A stretch of 64,000 nucleotides of DNA from Aliiruegeria haliotis. GTDB lineage: Bacteria; Pseudomonadota; Alphaproteobacteria; Rhodobacterales; Rhodobacteraceae. The translations under genes and the position numbers were made by a program. Within the stretch, counting starts at the first letter, position 1. Each line of letters starts with the position of its first letter. Where the stretch lies: assembly GCF_003003255.1 (NCBI RefSeq), contig NZ_PVTD01000007.1, forward strand, positions 124,001 to 188,000. The letters are read 5' to 3'. Under the pieces are notes generated by a model that ran no database searches, was not told the origin of the DNA, and worked only from the letters and a program-made list of their open reading frames with translations. Of the stretch, positions 34,057 to 41,985 are shown one piece after another.

Positions 34057-35337
34057 TCAGCCCCGTCCACGCACGGTGCCTGGTACGGCGGCGGCCTCGT
34101 CGGAGACGTTCGGGGCGGTCGCAGACGCCGGGCCCAAGCTGCCCTCGTCCTCGCCGCGCTGCGTAGAGCGAGGATCCCCTGCCTCCGCAGGGCTGCGGGT
34201 CGTGGCGGGTTGGTCCTCAACGCCATCCTGGGGGCCGCCATTGAGCGGCACGATCGATTGGCCGGGGCGCAAGCGCTCGTTTCCCCGAACCACGACTTTG
34301 TCCCCGGCCTGCAGGCCCGACAACACCTCGAAACCGCCGCCGATGGCCTCTCCGATCTCAAGGGTGCGGGGCATGGCAGTTCCGTCGTCATTGACGAAGA
34401 CGCTCCACCCGTCGCGAGATTGCACCAGCGCGTCTTTCGGAACGACCAGCACATCCCGAGGGGCACTTACCGGAACGTTCAGCGTGACCGTTTGCCCGAC
34501 CGCGACACTGCCGATGGCGTCAGACAACTCGAACAAGACGGGCCGGGTGTGAGTGGCGGCGAACTCGGTCGGAAGAATTGCCCGAAGTGTCAGCCCCAGT
34601 GCTACGCCTGTGCCGGTTTCTCCTTCAACCGACACCTCCGGACGCAGCGCGTCAATGAGTTCCGCAGGAACATTGGCCTGTACTTCCAGCTGACCGACAT
34701 CGAGTAGCGTCGCAATCTGGCTGCCCGCCGACACGTACTGGCCAACCTCTGTCGAGACCTCCAGCACCACACCATCGAAGGGTGCCGCGACCGATGCATT
34801 GCGGAAGTTGTACTGTGCGCGTGTCATGGCATTGCGGGCCGACGCAATTCGCGCTTCCGCCTCCCGCCGCAGGCCACGTGCCTCGGCCAATGCCGAGACA
34901 CGGTCTTCGAGAGTTGCGTCAGAGATGTTCGCACTCGCCCGAAGGTTTTCGGCGCGGGCGAACGCCTTGACAGCGCGATCCAACCTCGCATTCGCGACTT
35001 GCAATCCAGCCTCGGCGATCATGAGTTCGGTCTGAGCGCGATCGGCCTCGATCTGGAGGAGTTCGGTATCCAATTGCGCAAGCAGGTCGCCACTTTTCAC
35101 CCGGCTGCCAACGCGGACGGGGATCTCCACCGCGATCCCCGGGACGCGGGCGGCGACAGCGCTTTCCCGCTCGGCAATCACCTGTCCAAAAACTCGGGAA
35201 GTCTCCAACATTTGTTGGACCGAAACTACATCGGTCTGCACATCGGCAGGACGCCCTTGGGCCCGTGCGGCAGAGGGTTCCACGATTGCCAATGATACAA
35301 GCGCCCCAACAGCACCGATCTGAACGCAGAATCGCAT
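34057..35337 (-). CDS. RND efflux periplasmic adaptor (membrane fusion protein)
   Basis: This 426-aa protein has a signal sequence (CVQIGAVGALVSLAIVEPSAARA). The lipoyl halves are EIPVRVGSRVKSGDLLAQLD and NASVAAPFDGVVLEVSTEVGQYVSAG. A long alpha-hairpin coiled coil lies between them (about residues 90-170), followed by beta-barrel and membrane-proximal domains (VLVVPKDALVQSRDGWSVFV). The last 60 residues are a Pro/Ala/Asp-rich tail with no domain. It precedes the permease in a two-gene operon. It bridges the inner-membrane pump to an outer-membrane channel. The start follows the strongest signal-peptide reading. Confidence 0.92.
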   Translation of the reverse strand: MRFCVQIGAVGALVSLAIVEPSAARAQGRPADVQTDVVSVQQMLETSRVFGQVIAERESAVAARVPGIAVEIPVRVGSRVKSGDLLAQLDTELLQIEADRAQTELMIAEAGLQVANARLDRAVKAFARAENLRASANISDATLEDRVSALAEARGLRREAEARIASARNAMTRAQYNFRNASVAAPFDGVVLEVSTEVGQYVSAGSQIATLLDVGQLEVQANVPAELIDALRPEVSVEGETGTGVALGLTLRAILPTEFAATHTRPVLFELSDAIGSVAVGQTVTLNVPVSAPRDVLVVPKDALVQSRDGWSVFVNDDGTAMPRTLEIGEAIGGGFEVLSGLQAGDKVVVRGNERLRPGQSIVPLNGGPQDGVEDQPATTRSPAEAGDPRSTQRGEDEGSLGPASATAPNVSDEAAAVPGTVRGRG

Positions 35338-36467
35338 TTTGCTTCCTCGAAGTAAAACCGCACTATTCTAGATACGCCGCGTAGGCTCTATTGGATCTCA
35401 ACTGATGGCGCACATACGGCAAAGGTCCGAGGTTTCGGGTCGCGAAGTTGCCGTTCGAGCCGTGATGTCAGACAGAATCAAACGTCTCTAGGCAAGGACA
35501 GTTGGTCTGCCCTTTATGCTCCGCGAAGACCTCGCCACCCGGATAGCGCGGAGGCTCGGTTCTGCACATGGCCCAGCGCAGGCTGAGCGCTCAGGGCAAA
35601 CCGACCCTCAATATCTCGCACCGACAGGACGAAGTGAACAACTGTTCGATTGCGTTCCTTTTTTCGAGGGTGCTCGGGTTACCTCGGCGGCTGCGGGGAC
35701 CGAAGTCTCCGTCGAAGCCATGGACACGGCGATGATCTGTGAGATCTCGGATCGTTTTCCGAAGAGCCACGACGTCCGCGGCGACATGTTGGCGGATACA
35801 CGGACTGAGGACCGCCAATTTTGTGCTGAGCGTGAGCGTCAACCTGCACGCTGGAGAGGGCTTCGATCCGGGTGGAGAGCTGGGTTCGGGCGGCGCCGAA
35901 ATAGCCCGTGCACCCTTCGGAGTGGACCGTCAGCTCTCCGGAACAGTTTAGGTCGCCGGCCTGGAGTTACGACTGCGCTCTCCAACTGATGCGCAGGCCG
36001 CTAACATCGCCCTGGAGCCAAAGAACCGCAAGTTCGACAGATTGCTGTTCAATTTCCGCGACCAGCCGCGGGCGACGACAAACGGACCGTGTACATGCCT
36101 GCCCGGTGACATCGGCACCGCAACCGCAACTAATTGAGGCGCCGCCGTGCGCCTGTGAGGATTGGTGGCAGGCGCCGGGCTGGAACAGGGACGGATTGGT
36201 ATGCGGCGGGCTGCTGCGAGAGATCGGCGTCTTTGCGGCGTTGCCAAAGCTCAAACGATTGAGAGCAAGGGCTCCAAATAGATCGACAAACTTGATGACG
36301 CACCTCCATCCCAAGATGTTCAGTGAACGGCAGCAATAGTAGCTGACACGATTGGGCCAGCCATTTACCGCAGCCGGCACAAGGATCTGGCAAAGAACGG
36401 AACAGGCATGCAGTCCGTCTCGGCGCAAGTCCGCAGCGAGCAATCAGAACGCTGAAATGAAAAGCTC
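35338..36467. other. 1.1-kb stretch without recognisable gene
   Basis: Frames of 60-158 codons occur on both strands, but none contains a motif or sensible start context that I recognise. Composition is somewhat less GC-rich than the flanking operons. It should contain the promoter of the efflux operon at its left edge. The rest is probably decayed accessory sequence. Confidence 0.4.
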
Positions 36468-37130
36468 TCAAGCCAGAAGCACGCCAAGATATGTGAGGCA
36501 AGCCAGCAAGAAAAGGCCACCTTCGCGCCGACTAACTGTCCAGCCGCTACGGGCAAACGCTATTGGTACAAGGGTTGAGGCACAGAGGACCCAGATGTCC
36601 AGATTGGCAATCTCTTTCGGGATAACGATCGGGTGAACGAAGACCGTAACTCCAAGAATCCCTGGTATGTTGAAGATATTGCTGCCCAATACGTTGCCCA
36701 GTGCGACGGCCCCTTCGCCCTTGCGGACTGCAATGACCGAAGTCAGGAGTTCTGGCATCGAAGTCCCTTGCAACAATGGCAAGACCAATCACCGTTTCCG
36801 AAAGCCCTGCAGCTTGAGCAAGCAAAACGGCACCGGATACCAAGAAGCGTGGACCAAGAATGGTCAATACCAAGCCTGACGCGGCGATAGACAAAGACAC
36901 ACCGAACGACATTTCGGGACCAACCGCGGCCTTTGCTTGGTTCTCGTAGACAACGGAAGCGGGAGTTCCACCGGGCTGCATCTCGGACCACAGCGTGAAG
37001 CCAAGATACGTCGCCAAGATCATGACAAATGCCGCTCCGATCATCGGGCAAATTCCTCCGAGCAGAACTGCGCCCAAGAAAAAATTGCAACCACAACCAC
37101 CGCGCCGTCCCGCCGGAACGCCTTTTGGAA
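36468..37130 (-). pseudogene. Sodium/calcium (CaxA-like) antiporter pseudogene, C-terminal half
   Basis: Minus-strand frames read an antiporter second half. The segment AVLLGGICPMIGAAFVMILATYLGF leads to GPRFLVSGAVLLAQAAGLSETVIGLAIVA. After a frameshift near 36775 the sequence continues in a second frame with GTSMPELLTSVIAVRKGEGAVALGNVLGSNIFNIPGILG and three closing helices. 'GTSxPEL' and 'GNxxGSNxxN' are the alpha-repeat signatures of Na+/Ca2+ exchangers. The first alpha-repeat and N-terminal helices are missing where the IS6 remnant begins (about 37130). The gene is therefore both truncated and frameshifted. Confidence 0.8.
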
Positions 37131-37740
37131 CGAGATTACACTCCAAATTGAAGGGTTAAAAAACAGAGGCGTGGACGGCGGTGAACAACTGCAAGCTCCT
37201 CATTCGTCAGAAGCGCAGCATTGATCGCACTCGTCATCGAAACGGCAGGTACGAACCCTCCGCCCTGTTGTTCAACCAACGGCCAATTTGCTGGCCGTCT
37301 GCCGCTCCGGTCTCCCTCGACACGGCACCACATGACCGCAGTCCATCAGCGACGAAGAAATCCACGTGGCCATAGCGCTTCAGCGTTTTCCTTGAGTTTT
37401 CCAAGGGGGCTATCTTGTCCCGCGGCTTTGTTTCGTAGCTTTCCAGGGCCTCGCCGTCGTGATCGACCGCGCGTCACAGACAGTGACGCTCTCCGTTGTT
37501 CTTCACGATCAAATCGTCGAGGTGCCAACGCAGGTGGCTCGGCCGCGAACCTGTGACCCGGCGCTTTCAGATCTCGGCAGCAACCAACGGCTCGAACCGT
37601 TGCCACCAGTAGAAGAAAGTTAACTGCCTGATACCGACGCCCCGCTCAGGATGCAGATCCTCCACGGATTGGAGCAAAAGCAGGAAGCCGTTGTACATCA
37701 TCACGCCAAAAGGATGTTCTCCTTGCCTTTGAAGAATATG
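37131..37740 (-). mobile_element. IS6-family insertion sequence, decayed copy 3
   Basis: The nucleotide sequence around 37165-37270 follows the copy at 56850-56970 (GAGGCGTGGACGGC, then GCTGCATT-like blocks and the CAACGG/CGGTC block). A minus-strand frame near 37567-37680 gives VEDLHPERGVGIRQLTFFYWWQRFEPLVAAEI, the N-terminal IS6 helix-turn-helix and linker. Many frameshifts are present. Its transposase-3' end abuts the truncated antiporter pseudogene, so insertion or IS-mediated deletion probably removed the front of that gene. Confidence 0.75.
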
Positions 37741-38062
37741 AACGGACTGCATTTTGTCTTCCGCAGTCGCCAGTCAACTCGCTGCCCCGACGCAAGCGAG
37801 TTACTTCTGCCACCACCGTCCGGAATGCCGCCACAGAACACAACCAGACGCGAGTCAGTGCGCCGTTCTATCGATTCTCCCAACCCGGAAGAAGCTCGCA
37901 GCGGACATCGCCGGGTTGGACGCTGGCGACGCGCAAAAGCCTACAATTCATGGCTGGTTTGGTTCCGCGGGAGGATGCAGCCAGAATTCGCGGCATTGCT
38001 TTTGGAAGCCATACGGGGCGGCTTCCTTGAAGGGCGGGCGACATCCTCCCACGCCGCACGTA
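37741..38062. other. Gap without recognisable gene
   Basis: About 320 bp separates the IS6 remnant from the 3' end of guanine deaminase. No motif was recognised. It could contain the transcription end of the purine operon, but no clear hairpin with a U-run was seen. Confidence 0.35.
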
Positions 38063-39406
38063 CTAGGCGAGGGCGAGGCGCGGTATGGCGTTCTCGGGTG
38101 CCCTGATTTGGGACACATTGGATTGCGCCACGCCAGCCACATAGGTCTCCGCGATGCTTCGGTCGTCGCCCATGATCTGGAGCACGAACAATTCCTCGGC
38201 CAGCGTTTCCGCCCGTTCCATGCGCAGCGCCATGGCGCCGGTGGCCCGCGAGTCCAGCACCACGATATCCGCATCCGTTCCGACCTCCAGCGTGCCGATG
38301 CGATCCTGCATGCCCAGAGCCGCCGCGTTGCCGCGTGTGATCCAGTGGAAGGCCCGCAAAGGATGCAGAATCTGCCCCTGAAGCTGAAGGATCTTGTAGG
38401 CTTCATTCAGCGTTTGCAGCATGGAATAGCTGGTGCCCGCGCCAACATCGGTGGCGATACTGTTGGATATCCCACGATCCCGCAGCCCGGCATCGTCGAA
38501 CAGGCCGCTGCCGAGATAGAGGTTCGAGGTCGGGCAGAAAGCCGGGTGCGCCCCGGTCTCGGCAAGGGCGTCGATCTCGCGCGGCTCCAGATGGATCGAA
38601 TGACCTAAGAACGTGCGCGGGCCGAGCAGTCCGTGATTCTGATACACGTCCAGATAATCCCGGGCCTTCGGATAGAGCGACTTGGTGAAGGCGATCTCGT
38701 CGCGGTTCTCCGACAGATGGGTCTGGACGAAGCAATCGGGGTATTCTGCCACCAACGCGCCAGCCATGTCGAGTTGCTCTGGCGTGGAGGTGATGGCGAA
38801 GCGCGGAGTGATGGCATAGCGCGCCCTGCCCTTGCCATGCCAGGCATCGATCAGCGCCTTGCTGTCGTCGTATCCGGTCTGTGCGGTATCCAGCAGCGCC
38901 TCGGGCGCGTTGCGGTCCATCATCACCTTGCCGCCGATCATAGCCATATTCCGGCGCTCGGCCTCCTCGAAGAACGCATCGGCAGAGGATCTGTGAACCG
39001 AACAGAAGGCCAGCGCGGTGGTCGTGCCGTGCGCGGTCAACTGGTCATAGAAAGCGCATGCCATTGCCCGGGCATGATCGGGATCGGCGAAGCGGGTTTC
39101 CTCGGGGAACGTGTACGTGTTCAGCCAGTCCAGGAGCTGCGCGCCCCATGAGGCGATCACCTGCACCTGCGGAAAGTGAATATGCGTGTCGATGAATCCG
39201 GGCATCAACAGGTGCGGCCGGTGATCTATCAGTACGGCATCCGGCGCCTGGGCCGCGACAGTGGGAAATTCTCCGACCCCCTCGATCAGTCCATCGGCCA
39301 CCAGCAGCGCGCCATCCTCGATGTAGAGATAGGCGTCGGCGTCGTCGGGGCCTGCCGGTTCTGAACGGAAGGACAGCACGCGCCCGCGCAGGAGTGTCTT
39401 GGTCAT
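38063..39406 (-). CDS. guaD: Guanine deaminase
   Basis: This 447-aa amidohydrolase converts guanine to xanthine. The metal motif PGFIDTHIHFPQ has His75 and His77, and the guanine-deaminase context LLDWLNTYTFPEETRFAD follows (near residues 90-110). Further ligands lie in CFVQTHLSENRDE and FLGHSIHLEPREID, and the C-terminal half has SIATDVGAGTSYSMLQTLNEAYKI, diagnostic for GuaD. It is the last gene of a purine operon behind the NCS2 permease, XdhC, XdhB and XdhA, feeding xanthine to the dehydrogenase. A strong stem-loop at 39437-39466 separates it from the permease gene. Confidence 0.93.
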   Translation of the reverse strand: MTKTLLRGRVLSFRSEPAGPDDADAYLYIEDGALLVADGLIEGVGEFPTVAAQAPDAVLIDHRPHLLMPGFIDTHIHFPQVQVIASWGAQLLDWLNTYTFPEETRFADPDHARAMACAFYDQLTAHGTTTALAFCSVHRSSADAFFEEAERRNMAMIGGKVMMDRNAPEALLDTAQTGYDDSKALIDAWHGKGRARYAITPRFAITSTPEQLDMAGALVAEYPDCFVQTHLSENRDEIAFTKSLYPKARDYLDVYQNHGLLGPRTFLGHSIHLEPREIDALAETGAHPAFCPTSNLYLGSGLFDDAGLRDRGISNSIATDVGAGTSYSMLQTLNEAYKILQLQGQILHPLRAFHWITRGNAAALGMQDRIGTLEVGTDADIVVLDSRATGAMALRMERAETLAEELFVLQIMGDDRSIAETYVAGVAQSNVSQIRAPENAIPRLALA

Positions 39407-39436
39407 ATCGATCTCTCTGGTATCTGATCATTGCAA

Positions 39437-39466
39437 GCGCGGGCCCGGGAGGAGCCGGACCCGCGC
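39437..39466 (-). other. Strong intercistronic stem-loop between permease and guaD
   Basis: GCGCGGGCCCGG pairs with CCGGACCCGCGC (one G-T type mismatch) around a 6-nt loop, in the 79-bp gap. No U-run follows on the transcribed strand, so it is more likely a processing, stability or partial-attenuation element than a full terminator. Confidence 0.6.
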
Positions 39467-39485
39467 TGCCCCGACAGGAGGAGGG

Positions 39486-41066
39486 CTACTCCGCCGGTTG
39501 GGTCGGCTCGTCGACAACGACGTTGTGGTTCACCAGCTCATCGTCCCGGTGGAAGATCGGGTAGATGAACAGGAAGGCGGCCGAGATCAGGTATCCCGCC
39601 GACACACCGCTCATGACAGGCATCTGCAGCGTTCCGGCATGGATGACCCCGACCATCGACATCGCCGCCGCTGCCAGCGCGAAGCCACCGGCATTGCGGA
39701 AGTTACCGTCGATCACCGAGGCGACGATAGCGCCCCAGATCAGACCGGTCAGAATGGCGCCTTGGCTGAGCGCGAGGTGCCCCTCGAAATGCGCCCCTTG
39801 TTGCAGCAGAGCGGCGGTCAGGTCCGGATCGCCAAGCTGCGGCAGCCCGGCAACGCCTGCTGCACCGAGCGCGCCCATCAGCGAACCCCACTTGGTGATC
39901 AGGAAGGACGACACATGTGGCATCATCGCGATGCTCACCGCGGCCATATGTTCGGGCTTCACCGAATGGGCGGTGTTGGTGATCAGGCTGAGCGCGACGA
40001 ACACCAGAACCGGCGCAGCAGCGGCCACGGGGATCAGGTTGTTGAGGAAGGCCAGCAGGCCAAGAAAGGCTGCTGCCGGGATCACCACGCCGACTCCGAT
40101 GATATAGCCGGCATGCGCTCCCATCCGCTTGTAGGCCGGGTGGCCGATATAGGCGGTGGTCGGGAAGGGCGAGCCGAAGAGCGCGCCGATCATCGTGCCA
40201 AGGCCGTCGGTGATCTGGCATGTGGCGACCGGGTAATGGTCACCCGCAGCCTCGGCACTTTCCACGTTGTTCATCGTCTCGATGAAGTTGTAGATCTGCA
40301 CCGGGACCAGGACGAGGAACAGTTCCGGATTGGCGAAAAGGTGTTGGATACCGGCGATCAGGTCACCGACATAGGGCATGGGAAGGTAGACACCGACACC
40401 ATCGAAGCTGACATTTGCCTTGCCGATGGAGAAGGCGACGATCGTGCCGACGATCAGTGCCAGCAGACCGGCCGGGATGTTGTACGGAAGCCGGAACCGG
40501 CCGACGAGCCCCCACAGGATAATGATCATCGAGGCGAAGCCGACGAAAGGCTCCTCAAAGACGATCGCCAGCGGCACGCTGCCGATGAACACCAGCGCAA
40601 TGCCGCAGAGCGTGCCGAGCATGCCCGCGCGCGGCGTCACGCGCTTCAGCCACGGGCCGATCACGGCCCCGAAGGCCGCGACGATACCGCCCATGAAGCC
40701 CGCGCCGATCCCGACCTGCCAGGCCAGAACGGGGTCATTGGTCGACCAGTAGATCGGCCCGATCACCCCGAACAGGTATACGAACATCACGGGCGTCGAG
40801 ATGCCGTAGGGGATCGCCGTCACGTCCCGCCCGTGCCGGGCGGCAGCGCGCCGGGCAAGGCCGACATAGACCAGAATACCGGCCAGAATGGCCACGGCCG
40901 CGCCGGGCACGATCCGTCCGAAGACAATGTCGGCCGGCATCTGGAAGACGAACTGGCAGATCCCGGCCAGGACCATCAGGTTGATCAGGTTGTCAGTGAA
41001 CAGCGCCCAGAAGGCGCTGAAATCGCTGCGCACAAACAGCTTGTAGGTGTACCCTTGACCGCTCAT
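39486..41066 (-). CDS. NCS2/AzgA-type purine permease
   Basis: This 526-aa permease has a dozen or more hydrophobic segments and begins at the ATG at 41066 (MSGQGYTYKLFVRSD). Landmarks are AIPYGISTPVMFVYLFGVIGP near residue 95, the substrate-site region VPVQIYNFIETMNNVESAEAAGD near 275, and SPFPTTAYIGHPAYKRMGA. These fit the AzgA-like branch of NCS2 purine transporters. Embedded in the guanine deaminase/xanthine dehydrogenase operon, it is the likely importer of guanine, hypoxanthine or xanthine, or of a related purine. The length is greater than typical AzgA (about 430-450), mainly through extra C-terminal helices. Confidence 0.87.
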   Translation of the reverse strand: MSGQGYTYKLFVRSDFSAFWALFTDNLINLMVLAGICQFVFQMPADIVFGRIVPGAAVAILAGILVYVGLARRAAARHGRDVTAIPYGISTPVMFVYLFGVIGPIYWSTNDPVLAWQVGIGAGFMGGIVAAFGAVIGPWLKRVTPRAGMLGTLCGIALVFIGSVPLAIVFEEPFVGFASMIIILWGLVGRFRLPYNIPAGLLALIVGTIVAFSIGKANVSFDGVGVYLPMPYVGDLIAGIQHLFANPELFLVLVPVQIYNFIETMNNVESAEAAGDHYPVATCQITDGLGTMIGALFGSPFPTTAYIGHPAYKRMGAHAGYIIGVGVVIPAAAFLGLLAFLNNLIPVAAAAPVLVFVALSLITNTAHSVKPEHMAAVSIAMMPHVSSFLITKWGSLMGALGAAGVAGLPQLGDPDLTAALLQQGAHFEGHLALSQGAILTGLIWGAIVASVIDGNFRNAGGFALAAAAMSMVGVIHAGTLQMPVMSGVSAGYLISAAFLFIYPIFHRDDELVNHNVVVDEPTQPAE

Positions 41067-41095
41067 TGGCGGGCCTCCTCTGGTTGTCGGAACAA

Positions 41096-41125
41096 GCCGA
41101 TGCCTCCTCCTCTGAGGCAATCGGC
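41096..41125 (-). other. Intercistronic stem-loop between xdhC and permease genes
   Basis: GCCGATGCCTC pairs with GAGGCAATCGGC (one bulged A) around a 7-nt loop, in the 67-bp gap between the xdhC stop and the permease start. With the hairpin before guaD it marks both downstream junctions of the operon. Confidence 0.55.
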
Positions 41126-41133
41126 CGCCCGGT

Positions 41134-41982
41134 TCACATCTCCGATGCGATCGGAGCCTTCCCCCGTTCGGGGGCGTGCGCGGCAGTTTCAGAGGTCAAC
41201 GCCGTGATCACTTCGGCGACGACGGTCGCTGCAATCACGGACGGCCGCTTGTCGCGGCTACCGCTTGCCCCAATGGGGCAAATGAGAGCGTCCGTCTCCA
41301 CACCGTCGCAATGGCGACGGCAATAGCTGGAAAAGGACGCGCGTTTCGTGGCCGAGCCGATCATGCCGACATAGGCCGCATCGTTCCGGGCCAACGCCTC
41401 GGAGGTCAGCAGGAAATCGAGCGCGTGGTCGTGGGTGAGCACGATGAAGGCGCTTCCCGCAGGCGCGTTGCGGATCTCCGCTTCGGGCAGCGCGGTATGC
41501 CGGGTTTCGACGCCTGCGGTCACATGCCCCAATTCTTCGGCGCGTTCGTCGATCAGAAGGGGCCGGACGGGGAGGTGCTGGAACTGGTCGGCCAGCGCGC
41601 GGCCCACATGGCCGGCACCGAGGATGAACACCTGCGGCAGCATCTCACGCTCTGCGTCTGATACCTGCACGACCTGCGAACGCGCAGCACCATCCATCCA
41701 CGAAAGCGCAATCTCGACCCGTCCACCGCAGCACTGGCCGATCTCCGGCCCGAGCGGCACATCCATCTGCGCGGATGCCTCGCCGCTCCGCAGAAGCCTG
41801 CGCGCATGGTCTATCGCCATGTATTCCAGTTGCCCGCCGCCTATGGTGCCGATCATCGCATCTGGCGCGACCAGCATGAAGGCCCCCTGCTCGCGCGGAG
41901 ACGAACCGCGGACCCGGGTCAACTCGACCCGCATGATGTCCGCATGGTCGGCCAGGAAGGCTGAGAGGCGCGCCGGCGTCAT
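41134..41982 (-). CDS. xdhC: Xanthine dehydrogenase accessory protein XdhC
   Basis: This 282-aa XdhC/CoxI-family protein binds molybdenum cofactor and delivers it, sulfurated, to XdhB. The N-terminal domain shows VRGSSPREQGAFMLV and IGTIGGGQLEYMAIDHA. The C-terminal Rossmann domain shows QVFILGAGHVGRALADQF, FIVLTHDHALDFLL and AYVGMIGSATKRASF, ending in CPIGASGSRDKRPSVIAATVVAEVI. It begins 3 bp after the XdhB stop. It is not part of the mature enzyme but is needed for active xanthine dehydrogenase. Confidence 0.94.
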   Translation of the reverse strand: MTPARLSAFLADHADIMRVELTRVRGSSPREQGAFMLVAPDAMIGTIGGGQLEYMAIDHARRLLRSGEASAQMDVPLGPEIGQCCGGRVEIALSWMDGAARSQVVQVSDAEREMLPQVFILGAGHVGRALADQFQHLPVRPLLIDERAEELGHVTAGVETRHTALPEAEIRNAPAGSAFIVLTHDHALDFLLTSEALARNDAAYVGMIGSATKRASFSSYCRRHCDGVETDALICPIGASGSRDKRPSVIAATVVAEVITALTSETAAHAPERGKAPIASEM

Positions 41983-41985
41983 GGG

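Noticed and set aside
32667-34166. 499-codon plus-strand frame opposite the RND permease
   Set aside because: It is the antisense shadow of a clear efflux gene, and no start signal or family was seen.
34053-34466. N-terminal extension of the RND permease by 138 codons
   Set aside because: It overlaps the adaptor gene in another frame and is Arg/Pro-rich. The canonical permease start is the ATG at 34052.
39399-41207. 602-codon plus-strand frame opposite the purine permease
   Set aside because: Its translation is full of Arg, His, Asp and Gln with no hydrophobic core or motif. It is the antisense of a membrane-protein gene.
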